From Bacillus sp. (in: firmicutes) (GTDB lineage Bacteria > Bacillota > Clostridia > Lachnospirales > Lachnospiraceae), in the NCBI GenBank assembly GCA_023666125.1, contig JAMPCN010000020.1, positions 1 through 36,343 on the forward strand: 36,343 nt of DNA. The letters run 5' to 3'. The notes under the pieces are model-generated. The model ran no database searches. It saw only the letters and a program-made list of their open reading frames with translations, and was not told the origin of the DNA. This document shows positions 15,758-25,028 of this stretch, one piece after another (the first letter of the stretch is position 1; every line of letters starts with the position of its first letter). The position numbers and the translations under genes are program-made.

Positions 15758-16244
15758 GCAGATTTTTATGGGAGTATTGGGGATAAGCTTTGGCTTCATT
15801 GTGTCGGGAGGCGTCTTTACGGTTCTGATTTCCGTCGGCCTCATACCGAGGTTTGCGGGAAAAATGCACATAGCCGGACATATTTTTGCGCTGGAAGAAA
15901 TGGTGGTATTGGGAACTATTGTCGGGGATTTCTGCAGTGTGTTTAGCGATTACGGGCATATCGGGGAGTGGGTGCTGGCGCGTAAACCGTTTGGAGAGCA
16001 TACGGGGGCGGTCTGGTATGCGGCGGGAAGCATTGTATTGATTGTATTTGGTGTTTTTTCAGGTATCTTTGTGGGGTGTCTGGCGCTTGCCATTGCGGAA
16101 ATGCTTAATACGATACCTGTTTTTTCCAGAAGAATCGGTTTCCGGCACGGGCTTGGCATAGCCATTCTTGCGGTCGCGCTCGGTAAACTGGCGGGGAGTT
16201 TGATTTATTTTACGCAGTCGGTTTATTTACATGGCGGCTCATAG
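15747..16244 (+). CDS. spoVAB: Stage V sporulation protein AB
   Basis: A 165-residue membrane protein with four or five hydrophobic helices and the family segment ALEEMVVLGTIVGDFCSVF. It belongs to the SpoVA channel for calcium dipicolinate. ATG 15747 is chosen over the adjacent TTG 15744; GGAAGGAAA lies about 9 bases upstream. The overlap with spoVAA and the 36-base gap to spoVAC indicate one operon. Confidence 0.9.
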   Translation: MLIRQIFMGVLGISFGFIVSGGVFTVLISVGLIPRFAGKMHIAGHIFALEEMVVLGTIVGDFCSVFSDYGHIGEWVLARKPFGEHTGAVWYAAGSIVLIVFGVFSGIFVGCLALAIAEMLNTIPVFSRRIGFRHGLGIAILAVALGKLAGSLIYFTQSVYLHGGS

Positions 16245-16280
16245 GAACTTGAAAAAATAAAAAAAGCGGAGGTACGGGAT

Positions 16281-16754
16281 ATGAAACAGAATCAAAAAAG
16301 TATATTAGAGGAAGCAAAGAACCGGAAGTATCAAAAGCGTGTCAAAGAGGTGACGCCCGCCAAAAATCTGCCATGGCAGATGGTAAAGGCTTTTATTGTC
16401 GGCGGGATTATCTGTTGTATCGGTCAGGGAATCTTAAACTATGCGACTAACAGCGCAGGTCTGGACAAGGAAACGGCGGGCGCATGGTGTTCCATGCTGT
16501 TGGTGTTTATCAGCGTTATACTGACGGGTTTTAATATTTATCCAAAACTGGTGGAGTGGGGCGGCGCAGGCGCGCTCGTGCCGATTACGGGATTTGCCAA
16601 TTCGGTGTCCGCGCCCGCCATCGAATACAAAAAAGAAGGACAGGTATTCGGTATCGGCTGTAAAATCTTTACGATTGCCGGACCGGTGATTTTGTATGGT
16701 ATTTTTACAAGCTGGGTGTTAGGAGTGCTTTACTGGCTGCTTTCGCGGGTATAA
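16281..16754 (+). CDS. spoVAC: Stage V sporulation protein AC
   Basis: A 157-residue SpoVAC protein: a basic N-terminus (KNRKYQKRVKEVTPAKNLP), then several membrane helices with the conserved stretch GGAGALVPITGFANSVSAPA. SpoVAC is the mechanosensitive-type subunit of the dipicolinate channel. GCGGAGGTA lies about 8 bases before the ATG. A strong terminator begins 8 bases after the stop, so spoVAD and spoVAE, its usual next genes, are not part of this operon. Confidence 0.95.
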   Translation: MKQNQKSILEEAKNRKYQKRVKEVTPAKNLPWQMVKAFIVGGIICCIGQGILNYATNSAGLDKETAGAWCSMLLVFISVILTGFNIYPKLVEWGGAGALVPITGFANSVSAPAIEYKKEGQVFGIGCKIFTIAGPVILYGIFTSWVLGVLYWLLSRV

Positions 16755-16761
16755 AGGTTAT

Positions 16762-16801
16762 AAAAACAAGCCTCAAATTGTAAGGAGAGAGGCTTGTTTT
16801 T
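16762..16801 (+). terminator. Intrinsic terminator ending the spoVA operon
   Basis: A 13-bp perfect stem (16762-16774 with 16789-16801) whose 3' arm ends in T residues, with a 14-base loop. The A-rich 5' arm means it could also act on the opposite strand. Confidence 0.9.
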
Positions 16802-16882
16802 ATGATGCAGTAGCAATATACTTATATTAGTGCAAACTGATATGACGGAATAATAAGCAGAGGCCGGAAAGCGAGGAGAAAA

Positions 16883-18112
16883 ATGATAGTAAAAACTACA
16901 TATACACAGATAAAAGAAATTTTTAATACAGTTCATGAAGCGACGGGATATATTTCTAATCTGCCGGAAGAAAATTATGCCCGGGTAATTGGGGTACTGT
17001 TAAACGATTTAAGCGAGGCGGTAAAGGAAATTAATATAAAGCTTTTGGATAATCCCAAGGTAAATTTTTGCGATATGGATTATTTAGAAGGAAAAGTAAC
17101 GGATTATGCCGGCAAAGAGAAAGTGATAGAGCAATACGGACTGTGGCAGGAGACCATGCAGGAAGTGCTGGAAAGACAGTACAGGGCAGAAAATGTATGG
17201 GATGCCAAGTTTATCAAATTGATGGACTATGTCAGGTATGTTGATTTTGACAGTATGGTGGAAAACGCCAAGGATTCCTTGGATAAGCAGGGTGATTTAA
17301 GAAAAGAAGGATTTTGCCAATATTACCAAGGCTATAGCGATATGTGGGGAACCTTGGATATAGAAAATAACCGCTATGATGTGATAACCAACAGGGTTAC
17401 CGCTTTGATAGAGCATCGGGAGGATTTTATATGGCTGTACCATAAATTGGGCGATTGGCGCTCCAAGCAGGTGCTTACCAGTATGCTGTATAGTTGGATT
17501 ATCTTTGACAGGGATTATATTTTTGGAATGAAAGAAGCAAATTTTCCGGATTACTTTGATTTGGATTTGGTGAAATGTGACGATAATGAGGTAATCGTTG
17601 ACCTGGGGGCGTGGATAGGCGATTCCGTGTTAAATTATATTAATACATACGGCCGCTATCAGAAAATATATTGTTACGAGATTGATGAAGAAAATATGAA
17701 AAAGGTGAAAAAGAATCTGGAAGAATACCCCGATATTGAGTTTAGGCGAAAGGGAGCGGGAAGCGAAAACGGCAGAATGTATGTGGACGGTTATATCGAT
17801 TCAAGCTGCAATAAGGTAGTGGAGACAAATACGGGGAAAGAGATAGAGGTTGTCAGCATAGATGATGATATCGACGAGAGGATAACCTTGATTAAGATGG
17901 ATATTGAGGGAGCCGAACAAAAAGCCCTGTTAGGCTGCAGGCGGCATATACAGGAAGATGAGCCGAAACTGCTGATTAGCGTCTATCATAACAATGAAGA
18001 TATATGGAAAATTCCCAGAATGATAGAAGAAATAAAATCAGGTTACCGCTTTTATCTCAGGAGTAATGGAGAACAATGGGGTCCGGCCGAGATTGTATTG
18101 TTTGCAATATAA
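16883..18112 (+). CDS. FkbM family methyltransferase
   Basis: A 409-residue protein. Residues ~230-400 form a Rossmann-type SAM-dependent methyltransferase: motif I VIVDLGAWIGDSVLNY, then IYCYEIDEENMKKVKKN, and the FkbM signature LIKMDIEGAEQKALLG. FkbM enzymes O-methylate sugars or small molecules and are common in polysaccharide and glycan loci. The N-terminal ~225 residues are helical and not recognised; they may bind the acceptor. Start ATG 16883 follows GCGAGGAGAAAA. It follows the spoVAC terminator and precedes the alpha-galactosidase by 41 bases, so the two may share a transcript. The substrate is unknown. Confidence 0.88.
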   Translation: MIVKTTYTQIKEIFNTVHEATGYISNLPEENYARVIGVLLNDLSEAVKEINIKLLDNPKVNFCDMDYLEGKVTDYAGKEKVIEQYGLWQETMQEVLERQYRAENVWDAKFIKLMDYVRYVDFDSMVENAKDSLDKQGDLRKEGFCQYYQGYSDMWGTLDIENNRYDVITNRVTALIEHREDFIWLYHKLGDWRSKQVLTSMLYSWIIFDRDYIFGMKEANFPDYFDLDLVKCDDNEVIVDLGAWIGDSVLNYINTYGRYQKIYCYEIDEENMKKVKKNLEEYPDIEFRRKGAGSENGRMYVDGYIDSSCNKVVETNTGKEIEVVSIDDDIDERITLIKMDIEGAEQKALLGCRRHIQEDEPKLLISVYHNNEDIWKIPRMIEEIKSGYRFYLRSNGEQWGPAEIVLFAI

Positions 18113-18153
18113 CCGGATGTAAAAAATATATCACACAGAAAAGGAGTCTGCCA

Positions 18154-19458
18154 ATGGATAAAAACAGTTTTGCACCAACCCCGCCGATGGGGTGGAACAG
18201 TTATGATTATTATGACACGACTGTCAATGAAGAACAGGTAAAGGCGAATGCGGATTTTATGGCGGCGCATTTAAAAGAGTTCGGATGGAAATATGTTGTG
18301 GTGGATATCGAATGGTACGCAAATGACGCGGGTACTATGCGGGAACGCTATCAATATATTCCGTTCGGAGATATTGAAATGGATGAATACGGCAGGTTAA
18401 TCCCAAGCCCGGTACGCTTCCCCTCTTCGGCAGGGGGAAAGGGCTTTGCGCCGTTAGCGGACTATGTACATAAGCTGGGGTTGAAATTCGGCATTCATAT
18501 GATGCGTGGTATTCCGCGGAAGGCAGCGCATGAAAACTGTAGTATTATCGGAGCGGAGGAAAGGGCGAGCCGGATAGCCGACCCGTCGTCTGTCTGTCTC
18601 TGGAATCCTGATATGTACGGCGTTCGGAATACGAAAGACGGACAGGCGTATTATGATTCGCTGCTTTCTATGTATGCGGGCTGGGGTGTGGATTATATCA
18701 AATGCGACGATATCTGCGACAGCAGGCTTTATAGAGAGGAGCCTTTTTCCGGCTGGGAAGAGACGAGGATGCTGCACCGCGCTATCGAAAAATGCGGCAG
18801 GGAGATTGTACTGAGCCTTTCTCCGGGACCGGCGCATATTGAACGTGCGTGGGAATACTGTAAGTACGCCAATATGTGGCGGATTACTGATGATTTTTGG
18901 GATGAATGGCGTTTATTAAAAGCGATGTTTGCGCGCTGCGAGTTGTGGCAGGACCATGTGCGGGAAGGGTGTTTTCCGGACTGCGATATGCTTCCGCTTG
19001 GCAGGCTGGGCAAGGGATTTGGACAGGAACGGGAGACGGGATTTACGAAAGAGGAACAAAAAACGATGATGACGCTCTGGTGTATGTTCCGTTCGCCGCT
19101 GATGATTGGAGCGGAACTGACGCTTATGGACGAGTGGACGTTATCTCTTTTAACGAATCGTGATGTGCTTGCCATGATGGATAAAAGCTGTAAGGGTACG
19201 CAGCTTGTGCGGACGGATAAGCAGGCGGTCTGGAAAAATAAGGACAGCGCTTCCGGCAGACTGTGCGTGGCGCTTTTTAATCTGGACGATACGGACGCGC
19301 TTTTATCCGTGGATATGGATATGCTGGGAATAGAATATACGCCCGGAACGGGAATATCTTTATACGAGCTTTGGGATAAACAAAGCGGGAGTACGGCGGC
19401 GGGCAGGATAGAAGCGAAAGTGCCTGCGCATGGCGTGAAGCTTTACCGGGTCGGATAA
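18154..19458 (+). CDS. Alpha-galactosidase, glycoside hydrolase family 27
   Basis: A 434-residue, probably cytoplasmic enzyme (no signal peptide) removing terminal alpha-galactose. The N-terminal TPPMGWNSYDYYDTTVNE is the GH27 signature. The beta-strand motif DYIKCDD carries the nucleophile Asp185, and WRITDDFWDEW the acid/base, Asp247 by alignment to the usual GDI motif. The last ~80 residues form the C-terminal beta domain. ATG 18154 has AAGGAG 9 bases upstream; the longer frame from 18076 overlaps the methyltransferase and lacks support. The substrate could be raffinose-type sugars or other alpha-galactosides. No transporter genes lie next to it. Confidence 0.93.
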   Translation: MDKNSFAPTPPMGWNSYDYYDTTVNEEQVKANADFMAAHLKEFGWKYVVVDIEWYANDAGTMRERYQYIPFGDIEMDEYGRLIPSPVRFPSSAGGKGFAPLADYVHKLGLKFGIHMMRGIPRKAAHENCSIIGAEERASRIADPSSVCLWNPDMYGVRNTKDGQAYYDSLLSMYAGWGVDYIKCDDICDSRLYREEPFSGWEETRMLHRAIEKCGREIVLSLSPGPAHIERAWEYCKYANMWRITDDFWDEWRLLKAMFARCELWQDHVREGCFPDCDMLPLGRLGKGFGQERETGFTKEEQKTMMTLWCMFRSPLMIGAELTLMDEWTLSLLTNRDVLAMMDKSCKGTQLVRTDKQAVWKNKDSASGRLCVALFNLDDTDALLSVDMDMLGIEYTPGTGISLYELWDKQSGSTAAGRIEAKVPAHGVKLYRVG

Positions 19459-19741
19459 GGAACAGGGAGAATCCGTATATTTTACATTGAATGAAAAACT
19501 AATAGGGAATAAGCTGGCCTTAGGCACGCATACAGTACGATAACATGGAGCCGTTTGTCCAGAATATAACGCCGGATTTGGAATGGGTCATATCCAGAAA
19601 GTATACCGATAAGCTGGAAAAATGAGAACAGATGTATGACCGATGGGAAACTGTTGGAACCGGTTGGTATGTAGAAGAATGGGAGACAGGGAGGAAAACA
19701 ATATTATCGCCGTATGGGATATTTGTGGGGAGGAATAATCA
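19459..19741 (+). other. Intergenic region with possible gene remnants
   Basis: Two short frames are open: 19545-19625 (26 residues beginning MEPFVQNITPDLEWVISRKY) and 19632-19751 (39 residues beginning MYDRWETVGTGWYVEEWETG). Both have protein-like composition but poor ribosome sites, and they are small and in different frames, so they may be decayed pieces of an earlier gene. No terminator or clear promoter is seen. Confidence 0.3.
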
Positions 19742-21679
19742 TTGGCAATAATGAATTTTTTTAAATCCAAAATAGGTATTATTATAGGAACGATTGCATG
19801 TACACTAATTATTTTCTGCATTCATATATATGAAACCCACATATACAAAAATGAGACGGAAGAAAAAGAACAGATAATTCAGGACATAGTGGTGCAGGAT
19901 ACAAAAGAAGACAGAGAAAATACGCAGACTTCTGATTTAAAAAAGCTTGGGGGGAATACAACTATTCCATACAATGTTCCTTTGGAGGAAATTGGAGAAA
20001 GAATAGAATATTTATATGCATATGAAAAGATGCTTTGCAGCGTATCAGCATCGACCCAATACGAAGAGTTAGAGCCATTACCGGAGGGCAGAATGCGGAT
20101 GACGGTATATACGGCAGAGGGAAATAAAGTGTTGTTTTTACCAGAGGGAGTAGGTAATACGGAAGTTATTGTCAATGATGAACTATGCGAGTTGTATTAT
20201 TCAGAGGAAAGAGAGGGGTATCTTTTTTATTATATTACTGATTTCTATACGAACGAAGACGGAATACCTGTTAATGCCGTTGAAAATGGTGATTGGGAGG
20301 AATGGTTTGGCGTCTGTATTATGGAGGGAGAAAGTCAACCAAGCTCTGATTCACGTTATTATACGTACTATCCCAAATTTGATTCTGAGAGTTTAAATAA
20401 AATAGGGGAAATTGAAGTAAATTTAGATGCACAAAAAAGGATAAGTTTATCGGATATTTATGTTTATGAGAACGAATACATTGAAGCAATGATAAGAACC
20501 GTACAAAGCACTTTGGCAGAAAAAGAAAAATATGGAGAGTACAAGATATATCTGGGAACGTATGGCAGAATGGTTTATGATTATGATAAAAATAGTACAG
20601 TGTTTAAAGCGAGCGGATGTGTTGTGGGGAAAGATTTGGAACAGTATTTTTTCTTTTTTATTTATGATAACTCCCCTCAAAATGCTATAGACCTTGCATA
20701 TCCATACCATCCTCCCTCTCAGCAGGAATGGGAGTCAGGAAAGTATTATTTTGCAGGCAGTGAATGGCTGCCATGTGCGAATCAGGAAGAACGTATTCAA
20801 AAGATAAGGGAAATGAACAGAGTGGAAATTCCGTTGATAGTTACTGAGGGAGAAGCGTATCATGCGTACACCGATACAATGTTTGATGAAAAGGAGTATG
20901 ATGTGGCGGAAAAAATAGACTTCGATATAATGAGCGCTGAAGAGGTCATCAACATGATTTCATATCTATATAGCTATAGTGAATGGTTTGGAATGAATGA
21001 ACTGGGATGTTTGGTAGGGGAAGTAAGAGGATTTGAGGGTAAGGAACTTATTATGTATACAGATGATAATGAAAAAGAATCGCTGTATTTTATTCCTGCT
21101 GAGAGGGTAAATAAGATAGTTGCTTGCGAAGATGGAAGAGAATATCCTATGTATATAAACAAGGATGGCTATGCAGAATTTTACCAAATAAGCGGGAATC
21201 CGGCAGCAGTTAAAATGGAACAATTAAAAACAACGTTATGGACAAAAATAAAGATAGGTAGGGCATCGTTTGAGAATTTATCCATGGTTGGCAGAAAAAC
21301 ATTGGAAAAATATGACCTTTCTTTATTGGAAGTTCCTAAAGTAGAGAGTGATGAATATGTGGAAGCATTGGAAGAGCATATTAGGGAGATGCTTGTGCAG
21401 GCAGGGAAACACGGCGAATACAAAATATACATTGGAGAATATGAAGCAATGGATGCAAATCGCGTATGCCTCTCAGCGGCAGTCTGCGGCGAAGAAGAGT
21501 ATTATGTCAGATACTTGATGATAAGGTCGCAGCAGGGAAAGTATTATTACTGGCCGGCAGGGTTTGGATTAAATGGCAGTTTGGAAGAATGCGAGGCGGA
21601 CAGACATTATATGAATGCGGCATGTGTAGATAGAACGAGACAGTTGGAGCGAATGGAAGATATTATAGTAATCCCATAA
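19742..21679 (+). CDS. Large membrane-anchored protein with an internal duplication, function unknown
   Basis: A 645-residue protein with one N-terminal membrane helix or uncleaved signal (IGIIIGTIACTLIIFCIHIY, about 11-30), so the rest should be outside the cell. Two related halves are visible: ~75-150 aligns with ~395-475 (RIEYLYAYEKM with MISYLYSYSEW), and ~250-320 aligns with ~550-620 (EKEKYGEYKIYLGTYGRM with QAGKHGEYKIYIGEYEAM). The acidic and tyrosine-rich halves look like repeated extracytoplasmic domains. Start TTG 19742 is preferred because GGGAGG (19726-19732) is about 9 bases upstream; ATG 19751 is the alternative. It is visibly more AT-rich than the neighbouring enzymes. I recognise no family. 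Confidence 0.7.
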   Translation: MAIMNFFKSKIGIIIGTIACTLIIFCIHIYETHIYKNETEEKEQIIQDIVVQDTKEDRENTQTSDLKKLGGNTTIPYNVPLEEIGERIEYLYAYEKMLCSVSASTQYEELEPLPEGRMRMTVYTAEGNKVLFLPEGVGNTEVIVNDELCELYYSEEREGYLFYYITDFYTNEDGIPVNAVENGDWEEWFGVCIMEGESQPSSDSRYYTYYPKFDSESLNKIGEIEVNLDAQKRISLSDIYVYENEYIEAMIRTVQSTLAEKEKYGEYKIYLGTYGRMVYDYDKNSTVFKASGCVVGKDLEQYFFFFIYDNSPQNAIDLAYPYHPPSQQEWESGKYYFAGSEWLPCANQEERIQKIREMNRVEIPLIVTEGEAYHAYTDTMFDEKEYDVAEKIDFDIMSAEEVINMISYLYSYSEWFGMNELGCLVGEVRGFEGKELIMYTDDNEKESLYFIPAERVNKIVACEDGREYPMYINKDGYAEFYQISGNPAAVKMEQLKTTLWTKIKIGRASFENLSMVGRKTLEKYDLSLLEVPKVESDEYVEALEEHIREMLVQAGKHGEYKIYIGEYEAMDANRVCLSAAVCGEEEYYVRYLMIRSQQGKYYYWPAGFGLNGSLEECEADRHYMNAACVDRTRQLERMEDIIVIP

Positions 21680-21708
21680 ATACATATAAGAAAAGAGGAT
21701 TAATAAAC

Positions 21709-23472
21709 ATGAGCATTTCAAATAGGGGTAACGCAATGAAAAAACACAACAAAAAGCCCGAAAAATCACGCTTAGAACCAGACGATATATTGGATTTGGA
21801 TAACGAGACAGTATATGATGAGACGGACGCCGATTGGGAGGACGAAACGGCGTATGAGGATGATGAGGCGGCATATGACGAGGACATTGATGACGATTAC
21901 GACCTGCCGCCGCTTGCTGATAAGAGGCTTTTTTATGGCATCGCCGCCACGGGAACCGTTATTTTAGCCGCGCTTATCGTGGTATTTGCCGTACATATCA
22001 AAAATGCCGAAAAAGAACGGGAGGATGCCATCATGCTAATCAATCCGCCCGAAATAGTGAAGGTAGAACCGTCGGCGGAGCAGGAAGCGGATATGGAACA
22101 GGAAACGGACGCAGCGCAGGATATGGCGGAAGCGGACAATCAGACGGCGGACAGTCAGGCGCAGGGCGCGGATTCGGACACACAGGTTCCCGCGCAGACA
22201 CAGATTACCGTGGGAGCTTTGGATGACGAACAGGACCCGCAGAATTCTGGTGCGGCGGGAAATGAGGAAAACGGCGCGGAAGTAACGGTTTCTAAAAGAG
22301 AGGACGAAACAAGCGACACGACGTTAGGGATAGACGTTTCCAAGTATCAGGGAACCATCGATTGGGCAAAGGTAAAAGCCTCCGGTGTGGATTTTGCCAT
22401 GATTCGCGTAGGATACCGGGCGAAATCGACGGGAGAGATTTTTGAGGACCCTACGGCAAGATATAATATGCAGGAGGCACAGGCGGCGGGCGTGATGATA
22501 GGAGCCTACTTCTTTTCCTCCGCGGTCACGAAAGAGGAAGCGAAAGAAGAGGCGGCGTTTACCAAAGATATTATCGCAAAATATAAGATTACCTATCCGG
22601 TGGCTTTTAATTGTGAGGATTTTCAGTCGTCGGACAGCAGACAGTATGGGCTGGATATTGAGGCAAGAACCGCCCTTGCCTGCGCTTTTTTAGACGAGAT
22701 TGCCGCGGCGGGGTATACGCCTATGTTTTACGCCTCCAAAGGAGAGTTGGACGGGAATGCGCAGTGGAATACCCAGACGCTTTCCTCTCAGTATAAAATA
22801 TGGGTGGCGCAGTACCCGGACGAACCCTATCCGGATACGGCGTCGTCGTCCTATGCCGGCACGCATGATATGTGGCAGTATACCAGTCAGGGAATCGTGG
22901 ATGGCATTAACCGAAAAGCAGACGTCAATGTGGCGTATTTCGGCTATACGAAGGAAGCGGCGGCAAAGGATGAAACGCCCGCCGAAACAGTGGAAGCCAA
23001 TCCGGAAGTGGGCATCAATTTTACGGAGGTCAACGAGACGGTAACGGCAAAGCAGGAAACCAATCTGCGCTCCGAGCCAAGCACGCTAAACGACGATTCC
23101 ATTGTGACAAAACTGGTGCATGGCGATACCGCGACAAGGACGGGTATCGGGCATAACGGCTGGTCGAGGGTTATATACAACGGACAGACTTTGTATGCGG
23201 TGACAAGCTATCTGACGACGGATATGGAAGATACGGGGCAGCAGGCGCCGCCGCAGGGACCAATCTATACGCCTGTCAATGAGCAGGTGACGGCAAAAAT
23301 GGAAACGAATCTGCGCACAGAGCCGAGTACGGCAAGCGACGATACGATAGTAGGAAAACTGCATAACGGCGAAACGCTTACCAGAATTGCGGTCGGGGAT
23401 AACGGCTGGTCACAGCTTGACTATAACGGGCAGACGGTGTATGCGGTCAGCAGTTATTTGATGGTGCAGTAA
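21709..23472 (+). CDS. Membrane-anchored GH25 lysozyme with two C-terminal SH3 domains
   Basis: A 587-residue surface protein. The acidic N-terminus (~20-70, many Asp/Glu) is cytoplasmic, followed by a membrane helix at ~76-97 and an acidic linker. The GH25 muramidase domain spans ~205-405, starting TLGIDVSKYQGTIDWAKV with Asp209. Two bacterial SH3 repeats (~435-506 and ~520-587, each with NLR.EPST and NGWS motifs) probably bind cell wall. The usual catalytic DxE motif reads N301-C302-E303, so Asp is replaced by Asn. ATG 21709 is used; ATG 21736 with AGGGG upstream is possible and would remove nine residues. It ends 11 bases before the sensor kinase and may share its transcript. Confidence 0.9.
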   Translation: MSISNRGNAMKKHNKKPEKSRLEPDDILDLDNETVYDETDADWEDETAYEDDEAAYDEDIDDDYDLPPLADKRLFYGIAATGTVILAALIVVFAVHIKNAEKEREDAIMLINPPEIVKVEPSAEQEADMEQETDAAQDMAEADNQTADSQAQGADSDTQVPAQTQITVGALDDEQDPQNSGAAGNEENGAEVTVSKREDETSDTTLGIDVSKYQGTIDWAKVKASGVDFAMIRVGYRAKSTGEIFEDPTARYNMQEAQAAGVMIGAYFFSSAVTKEEAKEEAAFTKDIIAKYKITYPVAFNCEDFQSSDSRQYGLDIEARTALACAFLDEIAAAGYTPMFYASKGELDGNAQWNTQTLSSQYKIWVAQYPDEPYPDTASSSYAGTHDMWQYTSQGIVDGINRKADVNVAYFGYTKEAAAKDETPAETVEANPEVGINFTEVNETVTAKQETNLRSEPSTLNDDSIVTKLVHGDTATRTGIGHNGWSRVIYNGQTLYAVTSYLTTDMEDTGQQAPPQGPIYTPVNEQVTAKMETNLRTEPSTASDDTIVGKLHNGETLTRIAVGDNGWSQLDYNGQTVYAVSSYLMVQ

Positions 23473-23483
23473 AAGGAGCGGCT

Positions 23484-24878
23484 ATGGTAGAAAACGATAT
23501 ATATATGACACTCCTGTCACATGTATGGGACGTGGTGAATATCCTGCTTTGGGCGTACTGCTTTTATCGCTTTGCGGCTTCTTTTCTGGCGGATAAAAAG
23601 AAAGCCGTTTACGGCGGGGCGGCATATTTCATAGTAGAGATATTGCTTGAACTGCTGCCGGTTTTGCATAGTTATTTTCTGACGGAAGCCATTACGACTC
23701 TGGCGGCGGTTTTTATACTGTGCCTGATAGAGCGGACAAATTATGTACATAAGATTTTTCTGGGCGTGACCTTTTTTGCGCTGGGGTGGCTGGTCTATGC
23801 GATGGCGGATGTGCTGTATGATAATATATATCATTATGCCACGAAAACGGAATATATGCAGATGCATCCGAATTGGTATCCGCATTGGTTTGTATTGTGG
23901 GTGATAACGTCCATTCTGCAATATTTGCTGTGGTATGCTTTTATGGTAATGGCGGTGCGCTCTATGGCAAAGGCGTATGCTAATCAGAGTCCGGACATGA
24001 CGGGGAAAGAACTGCTTATGCTGGCGGTGCCGTCATTTGCGGCGGTAGTGGGATATATCGTGATATACCATTACCGGAGTTTTTATATATTAGAACAGGA
24101 TGGCGTAAATGGGAATGCGTATGATGTGCCTGTTCTTTTGTACTGTGCAGTTTCGGTGGTGACGATTATGGTGGTGATTGTGCAGTACCGGCATATCAAG
24201 ACGAAGCAGGAGGAAAGAATGCAGAATGAAATGCTCGGCGCACAGATGGAGAGTATCAGGCAGCATATCGGGCAGGTGGAGAACCTTTACCGTGATATGC
24301 GCGCTGTTCGGCATGATATGGCGAATCACCTTTTTACGCTGGAAAAACTCTATGAGGAGAATGAAGTCGAAGAGGCAAAAGCCTACAGCGGACAGCTGCA
24401 AGAGACACTTACCCGCATGACGGGGGAGATAAAGAGCGCAAATCCCGTAACAGATATTATTTTACAGGAAACAAAAGACAAAGCGGCAGAGCGGGGCCTT
24501 TCTTTCCAAAGCGAATTTTATTATCCGGAGGAGTCCAAGGTCAATGTATTTGACATTAGTGTCATATTACATAACGCCCTGCAGAATGCACTGGAAAATA
24601 CAGGGGGCGGTGAAAAAGAGTATATCGTTGTCCGCTCTTATCGAAAGAAAAACGCCTATATCATAGAAATCAAAAACAGTTATCATGAGACGCTGCAGTG
24701 GAATACGAAAAGCGGACTTCCCTGCACGACAAAAGAAAAAACGGACATACAGGGATACGGAACAAGCCATGGGTACGGACTTTCCAATATCCGCAAGGTG
24801 GCGGAAAAATATTGCGGCGGTATCGATATTACGGCGGCGGATGGAGTATTCTGCCTCAGCGTGATGCTGATGCTGTAA
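23484..24878 (+). CDS. GHKL (AgrC-like) sensor histidine kinase
   Basis: A 464-residue membrane kinase. Residues 1-232 hold six or seven hydrophobic helices. A dimerisation helix follows, with the phospho-acceptor motif AVRHDMANHLF (His277). The GHKL ATPase domain has the N box ILHNALQNALENT and a glycine lid GYGTSHGYGLSNIRK. This is the AgrC/GHKL type that usually senses peptides and signals to a LytTR response regulator. No response regulator lies next to it. AAAGGAG is 7 bases before the ATG. Its closeness to the lysozyme gene suggests coexpression, perhaps in wall or peptide sensing. Confidence 0.9.
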   Translation: MVENDIYMTLLSHVWDVVNILLWAYCFYRFAASFLADKKKAVYGGAAYFIVEILLELLPVLHSYFLTEAITTLAAVFILCLIERTNYVHKIFLGVTFFALGWLVYAMADVLYDNIYHYATKTEYMQMHPNWYPHWFVLWVITSILQYLLWYAFMVMAVRSMAKAYANQSPDMTGKELLMLAVPSFAAVVGYIVIYHYRSFYILEQDGVNGNAYDVPVLLYCAVSVVTIMVVIVQYRHIKTKQEERMQNEMLGAQMESIRQHIGQVENLYRDMRAVRHDMANHLFTLEKLYEENEVEEAKAYSGQLQETLTRMTGEIKSANPVTDIILQETKDKAAERGLSFQSEFYYPEESKVNVFDISVILHNALQNALENTGGGEKEYIVVRSYRKKNAYIIEIKNSYHETLQWNTKSGLPCTTKEKTDIQGYGTSHGYGLSNIRKVAEKYCGGIDITAADGVFCLSVMLML

Positions 24879-24940
24879 TGCCCGTAGAACAATGCCCGTA
24901 TGCTTTGCAGCAGGGCTTTACAATAGGCGTGGGCGTTGAC

Positions 24941-24970
24941 TTGACAAAGCCAAATCGAAAGGCATATAAT
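24941..24970 (+). promoter_or_regulatory. Strong predicted sigma-A promoter of the binding-protein gene
   Basis: TTGACA at 24941-24946 and TATAAT at 24965-24970, both perfect, with an 18-base spacer. A direct repeat AATGCCCGTA occurs upstream at 24877-24886 and 24891-24900 and might be a regulator site. Confidence 0.8.
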
Positions 24971-25028
24971 TTGACTGGATATAAGATAACAACGGGCAAA
25001 TAGGCAGCTTCTATAATGGAGGAAAGGC

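Noticed and set aside
15380-15871. 163-aa reverse-strand frame across spoVAA and spoVAB
   Set aside because: Shadow of two well-supported overlapping sporulation genes.
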